From Stenotrophomonas sp. (GTDB taxonomy: Bacteria > Pseudomonadota > Gammaproteobacteria > Xanthomonadales > Xanthomonadaceae): a stretch of 13,952 nucleotides of DNA. Under the pieces are notes generated by a model that worked only from the letters and a program-made list of their open reading frames with translations, did no database searches and was not told the origin of the DNA. Within the stretch, counting starts at the first letter, position 1; the number at the start of each line of letters is the position of its first letter. Position numbers and translations under genes: made by a program. Of the stretch, positions 5,319 through 12,220 are shown piece by piece. The stretch lies in NCBI GenBank assembly GCA_003510825.1, contig DOKO01000040.1:1-13952 (forward strand), given 5' to 3'.

Positions 5319-8300
5319 TCACCCGATGCTGGTGCGGTCGCGGCCGTCGCTCTTGGCGCGGTACAGCGCGCGGTCGGCACGCTGGTACAGCAGCGCCGGG
5401 GTGCGGTCGTCGTTGGCCAGTTCCACCAGGCCCGCGCTGAAGGTCACCCGCAGGCCCTTCACCCCGGCCCAGTCCGGATGGTCATGGAACAGGCCGCGCA
5501 GGCGCGCGCAGACCTGCGCCGCTTCTTCCAGGCGCGTGTCGTTGAGCAGCAGCGCGAACTCCTCGCCACCGGTACGCGCCGGCAGGTCCGAATCGCGGCA
5601 CGCCGCAGCAATCACTTCAGCCACTTCCTTCAGCACCAGGTCGCCGATGCTGTGGCTGTAGGTGTCGTTGACGTCCTTGAAGTGATCGATGTCCAGCACC
5701 ACCAGGCTCAGCGGGTGGCCGCTGCGCTGCGAGCGGGCGAAGTCGCGCGCCAGCGTCTCGTCGAAGCCGCGGCGGTTGGCCAGGCCGGTCAGCGCATCCT
5801 CGCGGGCCTGCCGCTCGAACGCCTCGGCCTGCCGCGCCAGGCGCTCGGCCAGCTCGGTCTTTTCCTGGTTCAGCGCCTGCAGGTGCACGGTCTGCGCCTG
5901 CAGGTCGAAGGTGGCTTCATCCACCCGGCGCGCCAGGCGCAGGTTGTTGGCCTTCAACTGCTGCAGCAGGAACCGGTACAGCGCCACCAGCGCGCCCAGC
6001 AGCAGCAGGCCGATCAGCGCCTGCACGCTGTGCCGCTGCCACCAGAACGGTTGCACGGTGAAACTCCATACCGCTTCCTGCTGGCCCCAGGCACCGCCCG
6101 GGTGCGAGGCCGCCACGTGCAGGGTGTAATCGCCCGGCGGCAGGCCGACGAACTCGACGCTGCGCTGCGGGCCACGCTCGACCCAGCCGGCGTCCAGGCC
6201 TTCCAGCCGGGTGCGGTAACGGATGCGGTCGGACATCAGGTAGCTGAGGCCGACGAAGCTCACCGCCAACCGGCGCCCGCCGGGAATCAGGTTGCGCTCG
6301 GGCCCTTCCCAATGCACCTGCGCGCCATCGACCTGCACGTTCTCGATCGCCGCTGGCGGCGCCGGGCGTTCGCGGAAGCGCTGCAGGCGCTGCGGGTCCA
6401 CCGTGCTCAGGCCACCGGCGGTGACCACCCAGAAGGTGCCGTCCTGGCGCAGGATCGCCGAAGGCGCCGAGCTGCCGTTGGCCTGGGCGTTGGCCATTCC
6501 GTCGATCTCGTTGTAGCGCTCCACCGTCACCCGCGGTGCGCGGCCGTCAGCCACCGCGTTCAAGGTTGCCATGTCGGTGCGCAGCACGCCGCGGTTGCTG
6601 CTGATCCACACATTGCCCAGCCGGTCGGGCACCAGCTGGAACACCGCATCGACCGGCATGCCCTGTTCCAGGCCGACCCGCGAGAGCCGGTTCTTGTACC
6701 AGCGGTACAGGCCACGGTCGCTGCTGATCCACATCGCTTCGCCGATCTGGTGGAAACCGAACACACTGCGGCCGCCGCCCATCGGTGCCAGGTCGATGGA
6801 CTGCACATGGTCGCCGCGCAGCACGCGGATGCCCTCGATGGTGCCGATCCACAGGTTGCCCTGGTGGTCGTGTTCCAGCGCGGTGATCAGGCCGGTGGGC
6901 ATGCCCGGCGTGTTCGCCACCCGCACGCGGTCGCCATCGATGCGCACCACGCCCTTCTGCGTGCCGGCCCAGACCACGCCGGACGGATCGACGCTGATCG
7001 CGCGGATGTTGCCGCCCGGCATGCCATCGGCCGCATCGTAGTTGTGGCGCAGGCTGCCATCGGCGTGCAGGCGGTAGACGCCGTCGCCGAAGGTACCCAC
7101 CCAGAGGTCGCCCTCAGGGCCTTGGGCCAGGCTGAGGACCGACGCCGCCTTGCCACCCCGGTTGTGCAGCGACATCGGCCGGAAGCGGCCGTCGGCGGTC
7201 TGCTGGTCCAGGCCGCTGGCACTGCCCACCCACAACCGGCGGTCGCGGTCCTCGAACACGGTGCGCACGTAGTCACCGCTCAGGCCATCGCGCTCGGTGT
7301 AGCTGCTGAACAGCGTTTCGCGCAGGCGATACAGGCCGCCGTTGGCGCCGACCCAGATGCTGCCCTCGGCGTCCTCGCGCAGGCTCACCACGCGGCCGCC
7401 GGGCAGGTTCAGGCCGGCCGGCAGGCGCTCCAGGCCGTGGCTGGAGATGCGCAGCAGGCCCTGGTTCTCGGTGCCCAGCCAGATGTCGCCGTGGCGGTCC
7501 TGCAGCATCGCGGTCATGTGCAGCTGGCCGGGCAGGCTGTGCACCAGCACCAGGCGGTCATCCTCGACCCGGTACAGGCGCTCGCCGGCCACGATCCACA
7601 ACGCGCCATCGGGGGCGCGATAGGGCCAGGTCAGGCCCTTGTCCACGCCCCACTCGGCCGGCGCGCGCTTGAGCTCGCCATCGTTGTCGCGCAGCACCAG
7701 GCCATCGAGGGTACCGATCCAGACCCGGTCCTGGGCGTCGACCACCAGCTTGGTGAAGCTCATCGCCAGCGGCAGGTCCGGCGGCGGCGGCTGGTAGACA
7801 ATGCCGGTTTCCGGGGTCAGGTAGCCGATGCCCTTGCCTTCGTACAGCAGCCACAGGCGCCCCTGGCTGTCCATCTGCATCGACTGGATCAGCACTTCCG
7901 GGGTGTTGGCCTGGTGTTCCCAGACCCGCCACTGGCCGGCGTTGCTGCGGTAGGTCACGTTGCCGCGCGAATCACTGATCCACAGCCCGCCCTGGCGGTC
8001 CACCAGCAGCGCGCCGATGCCGTTGTCGCGCAGGCCCGGCCGCGTGCTGCGGTCGAACACGGTGAAATCCAGGCCGTTATAACGCACCAGGCCTTCCCAG
8101 GTGGCGAACCACAGATGGCCTTCGGGGGTCTGGGCGATGTCACGCAGCGAGTTGTGCGGCAGGCCGTTGCGCGAGGTCCACACGTCGATGGCGTAGTCGC
8201 GCAGCGGCGGCGCGACGGTCTGGGCCGCCAGCGGCGACGCCAGCAGCAGCAACAGCCACAGCACACCGAGCCGCAACAGGCGACCGATGTGGTGTTCCGG

Positions 8301-8342
8301 GTGGCGCCCCGCCAGGCGCCTGCCAGCCCCCTGACCGCCCAT
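5319..8342 (-). CDS. Membrane diguanylate cyclase with periplasmic beta-propeller and Y_Y_Y sensor
   Basis: This 1007-residue signalling protein makes cyclic di-GMP from two GTP in response to an unknown periplasmic signal. Order of parts: signal/anchor segment (about 19-40), many Reg_prop propeller repeats with GxLWxGT-type cores (about 50-680; e.g. GHLWFATWEGLVRY, GDLWVGTFGDGVYRL), a Y_Y_Y domain (about 691-768), one membrane helix (774-793), a coiled coil (795-848) and a GGDEF domain (849-1007). The cyclase looks active: DALTGLANRRGF, LDIDHFKDVND (from 883) and GGEEF (925-929). The inhibitory I-site RxxD is intact five residues before it (RDSD, 916-919). The design is that of hybrid-type polysaccharide sensors with a GGDEF output. 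The first in-frame ATG is at 8342 and lacks a clear ribosome-binding site; it overlaps the stop of a 35-codon ORF. The frame stays open to 8726, but that part crosses the palindrome and has no protein features. Confidence 0.9.
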   Translation of the reverse strand: MGGQGAGRRLAGRHPEHHIGRLLRLGVLWLLLLLASPLAAQTVAPPLRDYAIDVWTSRNGLPHNSLRDIAQTPEGHLWFATWEGLVRYNGLDFTVFDRSTRPGLRDNGIGALLVDRQGGLWISDSRGNVTYRSNAGQWRVWEHQANTPEVLIQSMQMDSQGRLWLLYEGKGIGYLTPETGIVYQPPPPDLPLAMSFTKLVVDAQDRVWIGTLDGLVLRDNDGELKRAPAEWGVDKGLTWPYRAPDGALWIVAGERLYRVEDDRLVLVHSLPGQLHMTAMLQDRHGDIWLGTENQGLLRISSHGLERLPAGLNLPGGRVVSLREDAEGSIWVGANGGLYRLRETLFSSYTERDGLSGDYVRTVFEDRDRRLWVGSASGLDQQTADGRFRPMSLHNRGGKAASVLSLAQGPEGDLWVGTFGDGVYRLHADGSLRHNYDAADGMPGGNIRAISVDPSGVVWAGTQKGVVRIDGDRVRVANTPGMPTGLITALEHDHQGNLWIGTIEGIRVLRGDHVQSIDLAPMGGGRSVFGFHQIGEAMWISSDRGLYRWYKNRLSRVGLEQGMPVDAVFQLVPDRLGNVWISSNRGVLRTDMATLNAVADGRAPRVTVERYNEIDGMANAQANGSSAPSAILRQDGTFWVVTAGGLSTVDPQRLQRFRERPAPPAAIENVQVDGAQVHWEGPERNLIPGGRRLAVSFVGLSYLMSDRIRYRTRLEGLDAGWVERGPQRSVEFVGLPPGDYTLHVAASHPGGAWGQQEAVWSFTVQPFWWQRHSVQALIGLLLLGALVALYRFLLQQLKANNLRLARRVDEATFDLQAQTVHLQALNQEKTELAERLARQAEAFERQAREDALTGLANRRGFDETLARDFARSQRSGHPLSLVVLDIDHFKDVNDTYSHSIGDLVLKEVAEVIAAACRDSDLPARTGGEEFALLLNDTRLEEAAQVCARLRGLFHDHPDWAGVKGLRVTFSAGLVELANDDRTPALLYQRADRALYRAKSDGRDRTSIG

Positions 8343-8449
8343 TACTGCAACGGCAGCGGCCAGGTGCGGTTGCCACGCAGGGCAACAGGCAGGAACAGGA
8401 ACAGCCGGGCGGCACGGGGCCGCGCGCCGGTGTGAACAGGCTGGCTCAT
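8342..8449 (-). CDS. Possible 35-codon leader ORF before the diguanylate cyclase
   Basis: Reading right to left, an ATG at 8449 opens a 35-residue ORF (begins MSQPVHTGARPRAARLFLFL, ends WPLPLQ). Its TAA shares one base with the cyclase ATG in the pattern TAATG (8344-8340). Such an overlap would allow stop-restart translation of the cyclase, which otherwise has no good ribosome-binding site. The peptide is basic with a short hydrophobic core and matches no family I know. The ORF itself lacks a clear Shine-Dalgarno sequence, so it could be chance. Confidence 0.3.
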   Translation of the reverse strand: MSQPVHTGARPRAARLFLFLPVALRGNRTWPLPLQ

Positions 8450-8476
8450 CGCGGGAACTGTGGGGAGATGGGGCGA

Positions 8477-8508
8477 ATGATAGGCCAAACACCCCCCTCG
8501 GCGTCACC
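8477..8508 (-). promoter_or_regulatory. Candidate promoter of the diguanylate cyclase transcript
   Basis: On the minus strand TATCAT (8482-8477) is a fair -10 box. A weak -35 (GTGACG, 8507-8502) lies 19 bp upstream. Transcription would start near 8470, ahead of the possible leader ORF. It sits between the palindromic element and the coding region. Confidence 0.3.
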
Positions 8509-8535
8509 GCGGCGTGAAAGCCGGGGCCTGAGGCC

Positions 8536-8614
8536 GGGTCAGAGCCCTTACGCCTGCGGCGGAAGGGATCCGACCCGGGTCGGATCCCTCTGCGCACGCA
8601 GAGGGCTCTGACCC
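8536..8614. repeat. 79-bp double-hairpin palindrome, REP-like dimer
   Basis: Two REP-like hairpins stand head to head. The outer arms are perfect (8536-8548 against 8602-8614, 13 bp: GGGTCAGAGCCCT / AGGGCTCTGACCC). The centre is a perfect 26-bp palindrome, 8564-8589, containing GGATCCGACCC-GGGTCGGATCC. Each half also folds alone: left 8536-8576 with GGGTC/GACCC, CCCTT/AAGGG and CGCC/GGCG; right 8577-8614 with a 9-bp stem CCCTCTGCG / CGCAGAGGG and a 2-nt loop. A small dyad GGCCT-G-AGGCC (8525-8535) adjoins it. The element lies 20 bp after the kinase stop and before the cyclase gene, both on the minus strand, so it may end or stabilise the kinase mRNA. The GGGTCAGAGCCCTT/AAGGGATCCGACCC pattern is one I recall as dispersed in Stenotrophomonas. 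Confidence 0.85.
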
Positions 8615-8634
8615 CAACTATCCGGACGCCCGAC

Positions 8635-10032
8635 TCAGCGCCCGGCCACCGGGCTGCCCGCCGGCCACTGCACCACCGCTTCCAGCCCGCCCTCGGGGCG
8701 GTTGCGCAGCCACAGCCGGGCGCCATCCTTCTCGGCCAGCGCGCGGGCGATGGTCAGGCCCAGGCCGGCGCCGCCGGTCTGACGCGAGCGCGAGGTTTCC
8801 ACCCGCACGAAGGGATCGAACACCGCTTCGAGCTGGTCATCGGCCAGCCCCGGGCCATCGTCGGCCACCACCACGGTGATGCCACCGCCGCTGCGGTCCA
8901 CCCGCACCCGCACGCGCTCGGCATACATCACCGCGTTGTCCACCAGGTTGGAGAACAGGCGGTGCATGGCCAGCGGCCGCAGCATCAGCACTGCGCCACT
9001 GGCGCCTTCGAAGGCCACGTCCGCGCCGGCCTCGGCGGTGTCCTCGACGATGCTTTCCAGCAGCGAATCCAGGTCGAGGGCCGCGCGCTGTTCGGCGCTC
9101 TCGGCACTGCGGGCCAGTTCCAGGCCTTCGCGCACCAGGGCCTGCATCGCCGCCAGGTCGCCGATCAGGCGCTCGCGCAGGATCTCGTCGGTCACGTTCT
9201 CCAGGCGCAGGCGCAGCCGGGTCAGCGGCGTCTGCAGGTCGTGGGTGATCGCCGCCAGCATCTGCGTGCGTTCGGCCAGGTGCCGCTGCAGCCGCTGCTG
9301 CATGGCATTGAAGGCTTCGGCGGCGCGCTGCACTTCGCGCGGGCCGCGCAGCGGCAGCGGGTCGCGCTGCAGGTCGTCGCCCAGTTCCTCGGCGGCCGAG
9401 GCCAGTTCCTGCAGCGGCGCGCTGGCCATGCGCGAGACGATGTAGGCCAGCACGGCGATCGCCAGCACCAACAGGGTCAGGAACAGCGGGTCGACGGCCA
9501 GCACGCCGTTGTGCGCCACCGCCGGCGAATCCAGCGCCAGCTTCAGCGAGGTGCCATCGCTGAGGACCACGTCCACGGCCCGGCACTTGGGCGGGATGAA
9601 GGATGGATCGCGTTCGCGCGGCGGGCGCCGGTGGCCCGGCGGTGGCGGCGGCAGCAGTTCCTGCAGCTTGGGGATGCACGAACGGAACGAGGTGAAGTGC
9701 ACATGGGCGCGCGCCACCGGTCCGGGGCGGTCATCGAGCACTTCCATCAGCGCCGTATCGACGCGGCCCAGGCGTGCGCCGGGCTGCAGTGCGCGCACGC
9801 TCGGCCCGCCCATTTCCAGCAGGCGGTCACGCAGTTCCGGGTTGCCGTCGAGCAGGTTGACGTAGCCCTGCAGGCGGTCGGCGATGCGGTTGAGGTTCTG
9901 CCGCTCGAATTCCTGCTGGCGCTTGGACGTGGCCAGCATGGTCGCGCCGATCGCGGCCACCGACATGCCCAGCAGCAGGATCACGAACAGCCGCCCCACC
10001 ATCGAGGACAGGAAGTGGCGCAGGCGCTTCAT
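8635..10032 (-). CDS. EnvZ-type sensor histidine kinase
   Basis: This 465-residue inner-membrane kinase should phosphorylate the regulator encoded just upstream. It has a first membrane helix (about 13-33), a periplasmic domain (34-182), a second helix (183-200), HAMP (about 200-253), the dimerisation/phosphoacceptor helix with ITHDLQTPLTRLRLRLE (His264), and a catalytic domain with N box NLVDNA (362-367), G1 DDGPGL (391-396), F box FDPFVR (405-410) and G2 GGAGLGL (420-426). All kinase motifs are intact. The periplasmic domain has two cysteines (C119, C150) flanking the Pro/Arg-rich PPPPPGHRRPPRERD, an unusual sensor segment. The start could be the ATG at 10032 or the adjoining GTG at 10035. 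The gap to the regulator stop is only 6 bp or less. If this is the kinase beside macABC in Stenotrophomonas, it would correspond to MacS; I am not certain of that name. Confidence 0.92.
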   Translation of the reverse strand: MKRLRHFLSSMVGRLFVILLLGMSVAAIGATMLATSKRQQEFERQNLNRIADRLQGYVNLLDGNPELRDRLLEMGGPSVRALQPGARLGRVDTALMEVLDDRPGPVARAHVHFTSFRSCIPKLQELLPPPPPGHRRPPRERDPSFIPPKCRAVDVVLSDGTSLKLALDSPAVAHNGVLAVDPLFLTLLVLAIAVLAYIVSRMASAPLQELASAAEELGDDLQRDPLPLRGPREVQRAAEAFNAMQQRLQRHLAERTQMLAAITHDLQTPLTRLRLRLENVTDEILRERLIGDLAAMQALVREGLELARSAESAEQRAALDLDSLLESIVEDTAEAGADVAFEGASGAVLMLRPLAMHRLFSNLVDNAVMYAERVRVRVDRSGGGITVVVADDGPGLADDQLEAVFDPFVRVETSRSRQTGGAGLGLTIARALAEKDGARLWLRNRPEGGLEAVVQWPAGSPVAGR

Positions 10033-10038
10033 CACGGC

Positions 10039-10767
10039 TTATTCCAGGTTGACGGCCGAGGCCAGTACATAGCCTTCATTGCGCACGGTCTTGATCAGGC
10101 CATCGGGCCCGCCATCGTCGGCCAGCTTGTTGCGCAGCCGGCTGACCTGCAGGTCGATCGCGCGGTCCTGCGCCTCGTAGTTGCGGCCGCTGCTGAGCGC
10201 GACCAGCTGCTCGCGCGAGAGCACCTTGTTGGCGTGCGCGATGAACACCCGCAGCAGGCGGAACTCGGCGCCGGACAGCACCACCACGCGGCCATCGGGG
10301 TCGACCAGGTGGCGGTGTTCCAGATCGAAGATCCAGCGCGAGAAGCGCGCGCGGCGCACCGCCAGCGGCTCCAGGTTGGCCGGCAGCGCCTCGGTCCGGC
10401 GCAGCACGTTGCGGATGCGCGCCAGCAGCTCGCGCGGCTCGAACGGCTTGGCCAGGTAATCGTCGGCGCCCATCTCCAGGCCCAGCACGCGGTCGATCGG
10501 CTCGGCACGCGCGGTGAGCATGATCACCGGCGTGTTCGAGCGCGCACGCAGGTCGCGGCACAGGGTCAGGCCATCCTCGCGCGGCAGGTTGAGGTCGAGC
10601 ACGATCAGGTCCACGTGCTCGCGCTCCAGCAGCTGGCGCATGCTGGTGCCATCGGCCGCGGTGCTGACCAGGTAACCGGCGCGGCCGAGCTGTTCGGCCA
10701 GCAGGGTGCGGATGTCATTGTCGTCGTCGACGATCAACAGGCGATGCATCGGGTTTTCAGTCTCCAT
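10039..10767 (-). CDS. OmpR/PhoB-family response regulator
   Basis: This 242-residue transcription factor is the partner of the kinase downstream in the same operon. The receiver domain (about 8-120) has the acidic pair D14/D15 in IVDDD, phosphoacceptor D58 in VLDLNLPREDG, T85 in MLTARA and K107 in LAKPF. The C-terminal winged helix (about 140-238) includes LSGAEFRLLRVF, DRAIDLQVSRLRNKL and IKTVRNEGYVLA, the DNA-binding and wing elements of the OmpR family. I take ATG 10767 (METENPMHRLL) because GGGAAA lies about 8 nt before it. ATG 10749 (MHRLLIVDDD) is a possible alternative. The frame continues open to 10830 without a better signal. It is divergent from macA, so autoregulation or control of macAB from the shared region is plausible. 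Confidence 0.93.
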   Translation of the reverse strand: METENPMHRLLIVDDDNDIRTLLAEQLGRAGYLVSTAADGTSMRQLLEREHVDLIVLDLNLPREDGLTLCRDLRARSNTPVIMLTARAEPIDRVLGLEMGADDYLAKPFEPRELLARIRNVLRRTEALPANLEPLAVRRARFSRWIFDLEHRHLVDPDGRVVVLSGAEFRLLRVFIAHANKVLSREQLVALSSGRNYEAQDRAIDLQVSRLRNKLADDGGPDGLIKTVRNEGYVLASAVNLE

Positions 10768-10972
10768 GTCGCGATTTTCCCGTGTCGGGAGCTGAACCGC
10801 ATCCTGTCCAGTGCGTACCACTGTATCCACGCCGGGGCCGGATACCTGCAGTTACGCGTTTCGGCCGACAGTGTTACATACAGACACACCCCGAGGATTG
10901 AGCCCGCCAGCGCCCGATCTTCACAATGCCCACCAATGCCGCTGCGGCGGCCTGCCCGAGTGAAGTCCGCAC
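10768..10972. promoter_or_regulatory. Divergent promoter region between the two-component operon and macAB
   Basis: This 205-bp gap serves genes leaving in both directions. It holds two adjacent dyads: CAGTG-CGTAC-CACTG (10809-10823) and GTATCC-N11-GGATAC (10823-10845), which share one base. CAGTG recurs at 10869-10873, 60 bp from the first. For the rightward gene, TACATA (10875-10880) with TTACGC (10852-10857) 17 bp upstream is a weak promoter candidate. The dyads are plausible operators, perhaps for the response regulator, although OmpR-type proteins usually prefer direct repeats. Confidence 0.45.
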
Positions 10973-12220
10973 GTGATCTCCCGCCTGTTGCCCGCGACCC
11001 GCCGGGGTCGTCTGATCGTGATTGTCCTGCTTGTCGTCATTGCTGCCGCGTGCGCCTGGTGGCTGCTGCGCAAGCCCGCCGCCCCGGCCCTGGCCACCAG
11101 CCCGGTAAGCCGCGGCGACATCGAACAGACGGTGGAAGCCACCGGCGTGATCGATGCCTACAAGCTGGTCAGCGTCGGTGCGCAGGCCTCGGGCCAGATC
11201 AAATCGCTGAAGGTGCAGCTGGGCGACACGGTGAAGGAAGGCGACCTGATCGCCGAGATCGACGCCACCACCCAGCAGAACCAGGTGCTCAACGCGCAGG
11301 CCTCGCTGGACCAGGTGATCGCCCAGCGCGCCGTGCAGCAGGCCAGCCTGCGCCAGGCCGAGCTGGACTTCGCCCGGCAGAAGGAAATGCTGGCCGCCGA
11401 GGCGACCTCGCGGCAGGAATACGATGCCGCCGAGGCCACGCTGAAGACCGCCCGTGCCCAGCTGCAGTCGTACGAGGCGCAGATCAAGGGCCGCGAGACC
11501 GAGCTGGGCACCGCACGTGCCAACCTCGCCTACACCCGCATCACCGCGCCGATGGACGGCACCGTGGTCGCAGTGGTGGCCGAGGAAGGCCGCACGGTGA
11601 ACGCCAACCAGACCGCGCCGACCATCGTCATGCTGGCGCGCCTGGACGTGGTCACCGTCAATGCCGAGGTCTCCGAGGCCGACGTGGTCAAGATCAAGGC
11701 CGGCATGCCGGTGTACTTCACCACCCTGGGCGACCCGGACCGCAAGTACCACGCCACGCTGCGCCAGATCAATCCGGCGCCGTCGTCCATCGCCAACGAA
11801 AGCTCGTCCAGTTCCAGCAGCTCGTCCAGCTCCAGTTCCAGCAGCGCGGTCTACTACAACGCGCTGTTCGACGTGGAAAACCCCGATGGCACCCTGCGCA
11901 TCGACATGACCGCACAGGTCTCGGTGCTGCTGCAGCAGGCCAAGGGCGCGCTGCTGGTGCCGGCCGTGGCGCTGGGCCCGAAGACGCGTGACGGCGAGCG
12001 CGTGGTGCGCGTGGTCAACGAACAGGGCCAGCCGCAGCCGCGCAAGGTCAAGGTCGGCATCAACAACGGTGCCTCCGCGCAGATCCTGTCCGGGTTGAAG
12101 GAAGGCGAGCGCGTGGTGGTCGGCGAAGGCGGTGCGGCCGCAGCCAGCAGCGGCACCGGCAACCGCGGCAGTGGCGCGATGCGCATGGGCCCGCCCGGTG
12201 GCATGGGCCCACGACGATGA
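10973..12220 (+). CDS. macA: MacA-type periplasmic adaptor of a MacAB efflux system
   Basis: This 415-residue membrane-fusion protein bridges the MacB ABC transporter and an outer-membrane channel. An N-terminal membrane anchor (13-31) is followed by the lipoyl half-motif (about 45-97), a long alpha-helical hairpin with heptad-like Leu/Gln/Ala pattern (100-180), the second lipoyl half (ANLAYTRITAPMDGTVVAV, 183-201), a beta-barrel (about 225-312), a membrane-proximal domain (315-390) and a Gly/Met/Pro-rich tail. A run of 15 serines (277-291) is inserted in the beta-barrel region, an oddity described separately. The start is GTG at 10973, which places the anchor correctly; the ribosome-binding site is weak. 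The stop overlaps the macB start as ATGA, so the two are coupled. Substrates of such pumps include macrolides, peptides and protoporphyrin-like compounds; the one here is unknown. Confidence 0.93.
   Translation: MISRLLPATRRGRLIVIVLLVVIAAACAWWLLRKPAAPALATSPVSRGDIEQTVEATGVIDAYKLVSVGAQASGQIKSLKVQLGDTVKEGDLIAEIDATTQQNQVLNAQASLDQVIAQRAVQQASLRQAELDFARQKEMLAAEATSRQEYDAAEATLKTARAQLQSYEAQIKGRETELGTARANLAYTRITAPMDGTVVAVVAEEGRTVNANQTAPTIVMLARLDVVTVNAEVSEADVVKIKAGMPVYFTTLGDPDRKYHATLRQINPAPSSIANESSSSSSSSSSSSSSSAVYYNALFDVENPDGTLRIDMTAQVSVLLQQAKGALLVPAVALGPKTRDGERVVRVVNEQGQPQPRKVKVGINNGASAQILSGLKEGERVVVGEGGAAAASSGTGNRGSGAMRMGPPGGMGPRR
11801..11845 (+). repeat. Fifteen-codon polyserine tract in macA
   Basis: Fifteen consecutive serine codons use a mixture of AGC, AGT, TCC and TCG. 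The DNA reads as two imperfect copies of one unit: AGCTCGTCCAGTTCCAGC (11801-11818), then AGCTCGTCCAGCTCCAGTTCCAGC (11819-11842), and a final AGC. The second copy carries an extra 6 bp. This suggests growth by duplication or slippage, and the length may vary among strains. Confidence 0.9.

Noticed and set aside
4516..5322. A 268-codon minus-strand ORF opposite rnt
   Set aside because: Antisense shadow; RNase T on the plus strand has every catalytic residue.
5307..8435. A 1042-codon plus-strand ORF opposite the diguanylate cyclase gene
   Set aside because: It is rich in His, Gln, Ala and Val with no domain, and mirrors the cyclase codons. Strong G/C preference at third positions removes stop codons on the opposite strand.
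8343..8726. N-terminal extension of the cyclase through the palindrome
   Set aside because: The open frame continues by chance; the extension contains no start with a ribosome-binding site and would put about 128 irrelevant residues before the signal segment.
8962..11991. A 1009-codon plus-strand ORF opposite the kinase and regulator and running into macA
   Set aside because: It has the same low-complexity antisense composition and crosses the divergent promoter region and the start of macA out of frame. The minus-strand genes have full family motifs.
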